DNA from: Phoronis ovalis | Taxonomy: Eukaryota; Phoronida; Phoronidae | DNA length: 10,208 nucleotides | Direction: 5' to 3' | Assembly (NCBI GenBank): GCA_028565635.1 | Contig: JAOXYB010066456.1 | Span: 1-10,208, forward strand | In this document: positions 1-8,700 of the stretch, piece after piece | Numbering within the stretch: the stretch's first letter is position 1 | How the letters are laid out: each line of letters opens with the position of its first letter | The notes under the pieces: model-generated | The model's input: only the letters and a program-made list of their open reading frames with translations | What the model was told of the DNA's origin: nothing | Databases searched by the model: none | Position numbers and translations under genes: made by a program

Positions 1-1027
1 TAAACACTTGTTTTGTAGTCAAAATTACTACAAACTCTGATATGTCACCTGTACAAGTAACAGAAACATGAAGCTTCTTTTAAGTTTGTACACTAACCAC
101 TTATGTAAAAATGCTTCTGTGACAACAACACTGGTATAGGTATGGCTGGTGCTTCTAAGACACTGTTTGCTCTGTGAGTTCAATAAGAAGCAGAATTAAT
201 ATGCTGTTATTCGCATGCTGTAAATCACTGTGCTTGTCGCTATGTCCTGTAACACTCGCTGAGAATTTTTCTGTGATATGTTGTGGTCATCATTACCAGA
301 AGATGGCAAATCATCACAATTCATTAAACACAGGCAAATTTTCAATTTTTAAATAATCTCATAGCAAGCATTTGCCACCATTTTGTTTGTGATTGTTGGT
401 GTGGATTCCTTGAATAATTTAATTTTTGTCATTTTCAAAGTCTAACAGAGTAAGCTGAATAATGTGATGTTGCTAACTGCAAGTTGCCAAAATATCCGTG
501 GAACAGTAGCTGTTTTTTTTTCCAAAAGAAAACTAGAAAATTTTGTATTTACCTACTGACTTTGTTAAAATAACTTGATGCAACTATTGAAATGTAATTG
601 ATAAAATGAATATCACATTCAAAACTTAAGAATTGCAAACTACTCGCTACATGACAAGTGACTGCTGTGGTTGAAACCCAACATATAATTGCTGGATTTA
701 CGTTCATTGTGATGCAAAGATCATTTCTATTAAACTTGGCAAATTTTGTTGTCAATTACAGAGAATATACTATTACTGCTTTGGATGTCATCACAACTCT
801 CCATCACCCCGTTAGTTTGATATTGTGTAGCTGACAAAAGACTGTTCATGAATTTATTTGTACAGCGAAGTTAACCTAATCGATCTTGTGCTTGCGATTC
901 ATTCATAAATGCAGAAAATTGTGCCATTGATTGGATTCATTTTCTAACTCCACCTTGTGCACATAAACAGTCGTATTGTTTCTCAGAACTGAATGAATAT
1001 TTATACAGTGCTTCTCTTCTATTACAG
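1..1027 (+). other. STRN: Striatin intron (3' portion)
   Basis: This A+T-rich stretch precedes the first recognisable striatin exon. I looked for the expected preceding blade (a GGADxxIRCW-like sequence leading into DPYD) on the plus strand and did not find it, so the stretch is read as the 3' part of an intron longer than 1 kb. The small ORFs at 174-356 (+) and 549-755 (-) have no recognisable domain. A segment after TTACAG at about 762 looks acceptor-like, but its translation is not striatin. No RNA gene or repeat is evident. Confidence 0.6.
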
Positions 1028-1198
1028 ATTCGAGTGTTTTAAGTGATACTTTAGTAGCCCATACAGATGCAGTCTGGGATTTAGCAGTCCATAGTTCCAA
1101 AATGCAGATACTCTCGTGTTCAGCAGATGGCACTATTCGCCTATGGAATGTTGGCAATAAGAACCCTCTAGTATCTACGTTTGCTCCCCCACCTGAAG
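1028..1198 (+). CDS. STRN: Striatin exon (WD blade with SCSADGTIRLWN)
   Basis: This is the first striatin exon visible. It follows the acceptor TATTACAG and ends at GAAG before GTATGAG. It begins with two bases (AT) of a split codon and ends with one base (G), so it is a 171-nt symmetric phase 1-1 exon. It encodes SSVLSDTLVAHTDAVWDLAV and then the blade end SCSADGTIRLWN, followed by a Pro-rich linker (STFAPPPE). The preceding exon is not in the window. Confidence 0.92.
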
Positions 1199-3099
1199 GT
1201 ATGAGTTGTTCTATTGAAACTAATCATTGGGGCAAAAATCTGCAGTACTTTCTATTACGGATTGTGTATAGTGTCAGTCAGAGGAGAAATGGCTGTAAAA
1301 TACAAATTAATGCTTGTTTTAAAAGGTGGACGAGATGAAAATTATTTGTATTAATGGAGAGAAGGGTACAAGTATTTCCCTGATAGTGACATTTAATAAA
1401 ACAGCAGTTTTTTTTTAATTGTAACATTTGCATGTTAGTACTGAATAATGAATTAGTTGCACCTTCAGTTTTCTATACCTGAGTGAATGCATCTCAGTTC
1501 AGAGCATAGTTGTATATCCCCTCATCCCAAAGTGATCACATGGCTGGAAAATAGCTCGTCTTCATACTGCTGTATTTTGTTTATCATCTTGTACCTTGGT
1601 TAACATGTATACTATTTACATTGTAGAAGATGGAGTTCCGACATCTATAGATTTTGTTCGATGTGAGGCAAATCAGTTCATAGCTTCATATACCTCAACA
1701 AATACGTATGTAATTGATCTTGAAACTGGAAAACAACTCATGAAACTAGAAACAAAGGATTGTATATCAGGTACAGCACTAAAACTCTGTCATTGGTTGC
1801 TACAAGCACGCTTTTTGTAAATACCATTTTGTGTTGAAAATTTTACTTCATTCCTTTAGGTCAATTGTTATAAAAAGTTTAAGCTTTTTTATGCTGACCA
1901 TTGTTTGTTTTAGATGGAGCCCTGAGCAATCAGATCAATCGTTTGATCAGTCATCCCACGTTACCAGTTACAATTACTGCTCATGAAGATAGGCATATAA
2001 GGTTCTTTGATAATACAACAGGTCAGTATTTGGAAGAGAACATTTGCCTACAGGATACATTGTTTTCTTTATTGGCCTTTGATTGTAGATCTTGTTTGCA
2101 ATGTGTGCAGAGTTATCTGTAAAAATTAACATACAGTCAACAAAGTGGTGTTTTCTACTTTTAGATTCTAAATTACACCTTTATATAACAAGTATTATCA
2201 CCCGTTTAAAGAATCACTACAAGACTATTGTACAATCAGACCTTAAGGCAACCTTTATAAAATGATCACTGCCTATAAAGAACAATTACATTTTGTCCAA
2301 CTGACACATTACTTACTATACATATAGCTGTACTTACAGGCCACCTGCCCATAAGGGTGAATTTTCATATCTCCCATGGGTGCTGATCTTTTTGTATAGG
2401 TTTGGTTATGTGTATCATTAAATTGTTCATGACATGTATTTTGTATTTGCAGGCAAACTGATGCACTCAATGGTTGCCCATTTAGATGCTGTAACAAGTT
2501 TAGCTGTAGATCCTAATGGATTATATTTATTATCAGGAAGTATGCAGTTTGTACACACACGCGTCTAGAATTTCTACTAACCTTTGAATGATTATCTACG
2601 GATGCAAAATAAGCATAGCTGAATTCTATCTTTAGATTTTAATTGTATTTTTCATTTCATTGAACTTTTCTGCTTTTCATGATAAGCTGAATTACAATAA
2701 GCAGGCCTCATGAAAATTTAGTGAAAATAATATCCATTATGTGAGGCTTATGGACCAATAGAAACTTTGTTTATATGAAGTATTTTGTTTATTTGTGTTA
2801 AGTAGGCAGGCTGTGTCGAGACTCTTAAGTAGATTGTTGTCAGATTAAGAAATCAACTGCATGCATATTTGATGCCTGTTATGAGATATAAATGAATCCT
2901 ATATATATAATGGATGTTCTTGATTTCAGGTCATGATAGCTCCATACGACTGTGGAATCTAGACTCTAAGACGTGCGTCCAGGAAATTACATCACATAGG
3001 AAAAAGTTTGACGAGTCGATATATGACGTCGCATTTCATCCATCTAAGCCTTACATCGCAAGTGGCGGTGCTGATGCTTTGGCTAAAGTTTTCATTTAG
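1028..3099 (+). CDS. STRN: Striatin, C-terminal WD40 part (five exons, 5' partial)
   Basis: Striatin is the scaffold and regulatory (B''') subunit of the STRIPAK complex, linking PP2A to GCKIII kinases; its WD40 propeller binds partners. Joining 1028-1198, 1627-1770, 1914-2021, 2453-2539 and 2930-3099 gives one open frame of about 226 residues ending at TAG 3097-3099. Recognisable blocks in order are HTDAVWDLAV (about residues 12-21), SCSADGTIRLWN (about 30-41), QINRLISHPTLP and TAHEDRHIRFFDN (about 112-139), AHLDAVTSLAVDPNGLYLLSGS (about 150-171), HDSSIRLWNLDSKTC, HRKKFDESI, DVAFHPSKPYIA and the terminal GADALAKVFI. These match the last blades of animal striatins from memory, without gaps in the final three exons. 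All introns are GT-AG and phase 1. The caveolin-binding, coiled-coil and calmodulin-binding N-terminus and the first blades lie upstream of the window. Wording of the C-terminus is closest to arthropod Cka/striatin. Family identity is very secure; exon edges rest on splice consensus plus frame continuity. Confidence 0.95.
1627..1770 (+). CDS. STRN: Striatin exon (degenerate WD blade)
   Basis: The acceptor is ACATTGTAG and the donor ATCAG|GTACAG; 144 nt, phase 1-1. The product has GVPTSIDFV, FIASYTSTNTYVIDLETGKQ and LMKLETKDCIS. It corresponds to the human striatin stretch with GIPASVDLV and the weak blade after it, the least conserved blade in the family. The open frame runs on past both splice sites, so a simple ORF finder would overextend it. 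Confidence 0.88.
1914..2021 (+). CDS. STRN: Striatin exon (HPTLPVTITAHEDRHIRFFD)
   Basis: The acceptor is TTTGTTTTAG and the donor ACAG|GTCAGT; 108 nt, phase 1-1. It encodes QINRLISHPTLPVTIT and AHEDRHIRFFDNTT, a near-invariant striatin block. The codon split at the start reads G+AT (Asp) and that at the end G+GC (Gly), keeping the frame with its neighbours. Confidence 0.94.
2453..2539 (+). CDS. STRN: Striatin exon (VAHLDAVTSLAVDPNGLYLLSG)
   Basis: The acceptor is TATTTGCAG and the donor GGAA|GTATGC; 87 nt, phase 1-1. It encodes KLMHSMVAHLDAVTSL and AVDPNGLYLLSG, the penultimate blade. It is too short to show as a long ORF and was found by following the frame from the exon before. Confidence 0.94.
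2930..3099 (+). CDS. STRN: Striatin terminal coding exon with stop
   Basis: The acceptor is TTGATTTCAG. The first two bases (GT) complete Ser with the A left by the preceding exon, giving SGSHDSSIRLWNL. The exon continues DSKTCVQEIT, HRKKFDESIYDVAFHPSKP and ends GADALAKVFI before TAG. The last blade and the C-terminus are full length compared with other striatins. Confidence 0.96.
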
Positions 3100-3262
3100 A
3101 CTTCTCACTGTTAAAGCTCAAGAAGCAAAATGCAAGTTATGCTTAGTAAGATGTTTCATATGTCCATAAATACCACTACAGAGCAACAATTCTGCTCAGA
3201 ATGTATTTTATTTTATTTTTTATTTAAAAGAGGAGCTTGAGCATTCAGTATTTTATCAGGAA

Positions 3263-3335
3263 TTGACAGCAGTTGAGTTGTTTATACAACAAAGAACTCA
3301 TGTTGGCATCAGTTGGGTGGTTTATGCAACAAAGA
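3263..3335 (+). repeat. 40-bp-offset tandem duplication
   Basis: Bases 3263-3295 and 3303-3335 match at 28 of 33 positions (shared core CAGTTG..TTTAT.CAACAAAGA). The first copy contains a small stem, GTTGT at 3277-3281 pairing with ACAAC at 3286-3290 around TTAT. It lies about 170 nt past the striatin stop, so it is probably transcribed as 3' UTR. Confidence 0.7.
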
Positions 3336-3495
3336 TGTTGTATTTTAATTAAATACATGAAAATCTACAGTAAGTCTACATTGGCATCTTACTCCTTTTG
3401 GGTAAGCTGAACATGGATCTTTGAAGTAATTTAAATTAATGTCTAAAGCACTTTTTGATTAGAGTTTTAAGACTTACCCACCAGAGGGAGTTTTC

Positions 3496-3501
3496 AATAA
3501 A
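3496..3501 (+). terminator. STRN: Candidate striatin poly(A) signal, proximal
   Basis: AATAAA lies about 400 nt after the striatin stop and is followed by TTGTAATTTT. It is the first canonical hexamer downstream, so it is a reasonable short 3' UTR end. In A+T-rich DNA the hexamer is common by chance. Confidence 0.4.
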
Positions 3502-4072
3502 TTGTAATTTTCTAGCTAGCCTAAAAAATCTCATAATTTCTTCAAAATAACTTTATTTATTTGGTTACATATTACATATGTTGCAGTAGATAATTATCAT
3601 TTTAACAGTGAAGTATGCAATTTTAGGTTGAGTACATAATACTATATTGGCTCCTTATCTGCTTACTAGCAAAATTCAGAACTGCCATTAGAAAATGTCC
3701 TATTTACACCTTTTGCACATTTTAGTACTGACCATTTATGTATGATATATGTCTATAGGGAATAATTGATATTTCATAAAAACGTTATTTTAGTAGATTA
3801 ATTTTGCTACTTTTTCATGGTGTGTAAATAGAGAATAATTTCAGCCCACAGGTTGACATTTACTGTAGCACTGCATACTTAACCAGATTTCTGTATACAG
3901 TCGGATCTTGTTTGGAATGATTTTATGTTACAGTAAGAAATATGTGCTAATTTGACCTCATAAATAAAATTAGTAAATGGCAAGTTTAACCATCAGATTT
4001 CCTAGAATTGTATAGTGAATTGAACGTGTAAGTAAATTATGTAAGAATTACAAGTATGATATTCTAATGCAG

Positions 4073-4096
4073 GTATTGAAAATGGATTTTCAATAC
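4073..4096. repeat. Perfect 10-bp inverted repeat (hairpin)
   Basis: GTATTGAAAA at 4073-4082 is the exact reverse complement of TTTTCAATAC at 4087-4096, with a TGGA loop. It sits in the convergent interval, so either gene's 3' UTR could carry it. The stem is too short for a microRNA precursor. Confidence 0.8.
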
Positions 4097-5143
4097 ATTT
4101 GGTTAAAAATTGTATGTGTAAATTATTATTCATTTTTATGTATGTATGTATCTAAAACGACTGCAGTTTATTATTATACATAGCCTACTGTTGTTCTTTA
4201 TTTTGAGGTGTAATTTACTCTAGGTTGTTTTGTTAACTAGTAGTACTATTTTTGGTTGAAACTACATTAATATTTATGAATATTTAAAAAAAGTAACATT
4301 TTGATGTAAAACTGTATTAAAAATGTATGCCTTTATTATTAGCATTATATGAACTGCCTTCACTGTAATAACATTATTTGGTAGTTTAAAAATGATTTCT
4401 TTAACTCTGGAAACAAAGTTAACAATAAACCTTTTATTTACGTATGAAGCAATTATTTTCAATATATTACGAAAAATATGTTTTACTTCAGTTTCAACAT
4501 TTTTGTAGTTTTCCTGTGGTGGATATCAAAAAAAGTTATAAAGGCACTCTGAACTTCAGTGGAGTTGCCAATTTAAAATCATTGTCACATTGGAATTAGT
4601 TCATATGTCAAAACGGCTACAGTGGCAATTTGATGTGTCTTAGTAATAGTGCCCCCCATTTGATAAAGTTCATATGGTGATTTCACTGCAGAGAAACAGT
4701 ATTTTACTGAGTGCTACTATATATCAGCTAGTTAACAGTATATTTAATGCACATCCATAAGATATTGATTTGTTATCAATATCCATGTGTTGCAGTTGCA
4801 AATATGTTCTGTATTTATTTGCTGCAGATGTAGTTTGTAGACTTTAAACAGAATTGTAAACATTGTGTAATTGTAATATATAGATAGTGCTTCTGTCATA
4901 CTGCTGTCTTGTTTTATTGTGTGCTAAGAAAAGCTAACTAGTAGATGGACAAAAATGCGGTTGAAGTACATTTACAAAAATTCTGAGAACATCATTTGTA
5001 AATTCTTTCATGTGTAACTTTACAAAATTTGTAAAATCCTATCCAATGGTGTTTCGAGTGTCTCTATTAGATTTCTGTAACAGCCTTATGGACCTATGAT
5101 AATTTATGAAACGGAAGATATATGTGAAAAGTAATAACTGCTA

Positions 5144-5149
5144 AATAAA
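5144..5149 (+). terminator. STRN: Candidate striatin poly(A) signal, distal
   Basis: AATAAA is followed by TATCTGTATAATTT. Its use would give a 3' UTR of about 2 kb. Other plus-strand hexamers between the two candidates are at 3963-3968 and 4424-4429. Choosing among them needs transcript ends. Confidence 0.3.
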
Positions 5150-5160
5150 TATCTGTATAA

Positions 5161-5166
5161 TTTAAT
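5161..5166 (-). terminator. Candidate poly(A) signal of the YeeE/YedE-like gene
   Basis: TTTAAT on the plus strand is ATTAAA on the minus strand, about 410 nt downstream of the permease stop. No canonical minus-strand AATAAA is nearer; the next one down is at 4913-4918. Confidence 0.3.
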
Positions 5167-5184
5167 TAGAAATGGCATCATCGC

Positions 5185-5248
5185 CCATCCATAAGCTAAT
5201 ATAATCTTTATCACTCCTCTATTATAAACTTGTTTGCCATCCATAAGC
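5185..5248 (+). repeat. Short direct repeat CCATCCATAAGC (two copies)
   Basis: The 12-mer occurs at 5185-5196 and 5237-5248, 52 bp apart. Its 10-base core CATCCATAAG also occurs at 4752-4761. The role is unknown; it could be remnants of a dispersed repeat. Confidence 0.5.
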
Positions 5249-5577
5249 AAATAGAAATCACCACTGTGTACTGTATTATGTCTGTTTATACCTTTCTGTG
5301 GTTAGCATTGAGATGTTTTTGAGAAACACCATTGTCAACCAGAAGTTGGCAGAAAACCAAGTGAAATAGTATGTTCGTGCCCCAAGTTCAGATATTCACA
5401 TAACTTGATAAGCAGTTATTATTGATTTCCCTATAAAAGTTGTAATAATACGTAATTCTTCAGTTTTGGCCGACAGTGAGGATCATATGGTGACATAATA
5501 ATCCTAGAAAAACAATAACAACCGACCGAGGAGTTGTATCTGATTCAATTCAACTGTCATTCATGAAATAAAAATCT

Positions 5578-5713
5578 TCACCATGTGTAATAGTCTGTTA
5601 ATGCCCCTGTTGCTTGCATGGCAAATGCTGTACCAATACCGCCAGCAAACATAGCAGGTACTGCCAAAAATGATAGCCAGACTAATAAAGCTGTACCTGA
5701 CAGACCATGGCCA
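5578..5713 (-). CDS. YeeE/YedE-like terminal exon
   Basis: Minus-strand acceptor TTTTTCAG (5714-5715). The first base completes Ser of CTS, followed by GHGLSGTALLVWLSFLAVPA, a further glycine-rich helix and the C-terminus GALTDYYTW before TGA. The short tail after the last helix suits the family's usual C-terminus. Confidence 0.9.
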
Positions 5714-8700
5714 CTGAAAAAGAATAATTTTTCAATTATCAAACAGGCAGATGACTTCATACTAAAGTGTAGTCTAAGTTTGGACCCTTGTTGTATTTTT
5801 AAATTCTTTTTTGTTAAAAATTGAGTTTAAATCCCTATATAAATTTCTATCCTTATATGCAACAAGGTAATAATGTGCACTATTAATTTTAAAACAAATT
5901 TACTTTTTCTAGTTTATAGTTTAAAACAATTTATTTAGTACATTTATAAGATATATATAGTCTGTGTTAGAGACTAACTAAAGTGTATTATAAGCATTAG
6001 CAAGCCTATACTACTACAAACACAGTATTTGTTTCTTTTCTTTTCTGAGCAGTCTAGTCCATGATTATCCCCATTATGCTAAACTGAGGTACAATTTTGC
6101 ACTAAAGATGAAAATTTATGTCCCTGTTTGTTATTATCACCATGCCCACAAGGTGGAGACATGATTATCTTGATTTGTGACCAACAGAATCTTCTCCTGT
6201 ATGGATGTTCCATCGTCCCTAATACACAAATCTGAATAAATCCATCTGTTAGTGTTGTGTACCTTCTTAACTAATGTCGCGAAATAAATACATCATTAAA
6301 ATATACCAATTATTGTAAGCTGCAATTTGATTGGTGTCAAGACTTTCGCGGGCACTTTATATATAAATAAAGGGATTATGGTTCTTCTGCTCTTCAAAAT
6401 AATAAACAAAATTGACCATGGTTAAGCCCAGACGTTACTTTAAAAGGTACGGAACATCGATAGATTTATTCAGACTGATAACACGCGTGCAAACTAATCC
6501 CGGAACCAAGCATACATTCAATAGAAATTATTAAAACTTAAAAATAACTGTTATGTTTGGATTTTTTGTTTAAATGATATACAACATGGTATCATTATTT
6601 ACTTAACAATTTTCCTTTTTACACTTCTGTTTCCTGATTTTTTAAAGTCAGATAAACCTTTAATTATAGTGTAATTGAATAGTAGTTTGCATCTGCACAA
6701 AACAGGAAGTAGGTGGTAAATCAACTTATAGAATAGCCATGAGAAGGCCATGCCATGAGCTAGGTGGTGTAGTCTGCTTCAGCTAAAGGAAAGGGACACT
6801 TAAGAATAACGCCGCATGTAAACCATTCGTAACCAAGCTTAAATAATGTTGTCTGAGTTTCCACACAAACGAAAAGCCCCCTTTCACTAATTTACCTTGT
6901 ACACCCAGCACCAAATCTTGCACCAGTTAGCATTAAGAAGCCTCCGCAGAAAGCCGCAGCTGGATGCACACCTTCTACAGTCATGAAGGTGTTTGATGCT
7001 AAAGCTGATATAGCGCCTCCTAACACTGCACCAAACATATAAATAACCTGAAATGCATCATTACTATTTGATATATTCAGAAACTGGGAATCAGTTTGTC
7101 TTACTTATAATGTCAATGTTTTCAACGTGTTTTTTTTACAGTAGCTAAGGAACATTTTGTACCTTGATACATAAACAAAAATGTTGCACACCTATCAGTC
7201 TTTATAATTCTAATTCACAATTTGTCACATCCGTGTTGTATCCATTGCGACCAATAGGTGGCGCTTCAATCACTGGCCAAAGAAGAATTATTTATTACAG
7301 TAAGTATAATGAGTTAATTAATCAATCATAGTACTACACCTACCTGCCACCAGTTTCTTAGACCGCATCTTGCTTCTGCAAGGTAAGGGAACAGTTTTTG
7401 TAATTTTTCCGTGGCTACCCACTGTGATACTGTGGTGACATAAGCGCTGCTGCCACCTAGAGTATCATTTACTACGAAGAAGACAATTATTTGAAGCAGA
7501 CCTATAATCAAGCCTGACGCAAATGGAGGCCAAGCTCTTGCTGTGACGATATCTGAATTATTTGCATTAGGTACCTGTAACAAAAACACTTTTGTTAGTA
7601 AAACGCATATTTTTCAAAACCGTGGACTTAAAAAAAATAACACAAACTACGTGGTTTCATGTGATGCGCTTCCCATAAGTTAAAGAAACCAGTTTCATTA
7701 TTCAAAACCATTAAGGTTTTTATATCTTCTCTAGCATCCACTCTGATATCTAGATACACGGTAGGCCTATAGAAATTATAATTCCACTGTCGTCAAATGT
7801 AAGTAGTTAAATTTGGTCTTATCCTAATTAGTTCAACAAGGAAACTATATTTTGGCCAAGAAACTCACTGCTAACTCGGAACTCCAAGGTATGAACCATT
7901 CTAAGCAGAAAATAGCAGCAGCAAGTAATAGCGACATCGGTATTGCGAGAGAAGCATACGGTAGTTTTAATTTCTGGAAAACTCTAAAAATAATTTTTTA
8001 AATGGTTTATGAGGACAAAAATTAAAACAACTGTGCTAGCGCTGTTGAGCATGTTTTTTCTTTGAATAGGAACCTGCTGTAACAGTCAGATGTCCATCAG
8101 AGCAAATATATAATAGAACATTCGAGAGAAAAAAGAAGAGTACCACAATCATTACTACAATTAATCTCCAGGCATAAGCGGACTATTTTGTTGAACAATC
8201 GTCCTGGCTTAATTCCACAACCCTACCCTAACCGTGACTCTAACCATTATGTTACGCATAAAATCCTAACGTTAATCTTGGATATAAATAAAAAGAGCTT
8301 TTGCCCAGGATGATCAGAAACTGACTGTACTTACGTTTGGTGCATAAATGGTCGTTTTGGTTTTGTAATCTTGGTAATGAGGGGCGCTATTAGACCATAA
8401 CAAAATGCTGCTACCAACCCACCGACAAATGTTAAAACTAAAACATATGAAACAAATACAAGTAGGGTACATCCAACAAAAATTTTATACTGCAAATTTT
8501 TTTTTTAATTTCTTTACATAATGTGTGAACCACAGCACTATAACAGTGGGTCCATAAAAATGTATGTAATTCTTTTGACTATAGGGAGAAGTCGTAATTT
8601 TCGGCTTGTTATTTTCAAAATTATCATCAGGTGGTTTGCAGTCAATCACGTGAAAATGTATGGATAATATTTTTGCCATTGTAACATATAAAATTGGTTA

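Larger units (their letters stand above)
3100..5577. other. Convergent intergenic / 3' UTR interval
   Basis: The interval lies between the striatin stop (plus strand) and the permease stop (minus strand). It is A+T-rich with many ATTTA pentamers and no coding signal. It holds plus-strand AATAAA at 3496, 3963, 4424, 5144 and 5567, minus-strand ATTAAA at 5161-5166 and AATAAA at 4913-4918, a Pumilio-type TGTAAATA at 3823-3830, a (TATG)n run near 4138-4150, a tandem duplication at 3263-3335 and a hairpin at 4073-4096. Most of it is probably 3' UTR of one or both genes. Confidence 0.6.
5714..6895 (-). other. Last intron of the YeeE/YedE-like gene (1182 nt)
   Basis: This is the longest intron of the gene; the other five complete introns are about 290 to 460 nt. 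Its outer parts are ordinary A+T-rich sequence. The middle, about 6040-6540, is less A+T-biased and contains the promoter-like array and small ORF described separately on the opposite strand. No terminal inverted repeats or target-site duplications could be seen by eye. Confidence 0.7.

Noticed and set aside
762-832. Possible extra striatin exon between TTACAG and GTTAGT
   Set aside because: None of its frames gives the expected striatin blade sequence.
903-1157. 84-codon minus-strand ORF
   Set aside because: It overlaps the striatin exon at 1028-1198 on the opposite strand and has no recognisable domain; the plus-strand striatin match is unambiguous.
6040-6420. Possible solo LTR, with a TATA-like element, AATAAA and a following TGG
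   Set aside because: No matching second LTR, no clear TG...CA ends, no target-site duplication and no tRNA-complementary primer site could be recognised.
6478-6507. VQTNPGT in the small ORF, reminiscent of 2A-like ends seen in some non-LTR retrotransposon ORFs
   Set aside because: The essential NPGP is NPGT here, the upstream residues do not fit, and no reverse transcriptase or endonuclease sequence follows.
6748-6772. TGAGCTAGGTGGTGTAGT, loosely like a let-7 microRNA
   Set aside because: The seed does not match (GAGCTAG instead of GAGGTAG), and no complementary arm forming a precursor hairpin is seen nearby.
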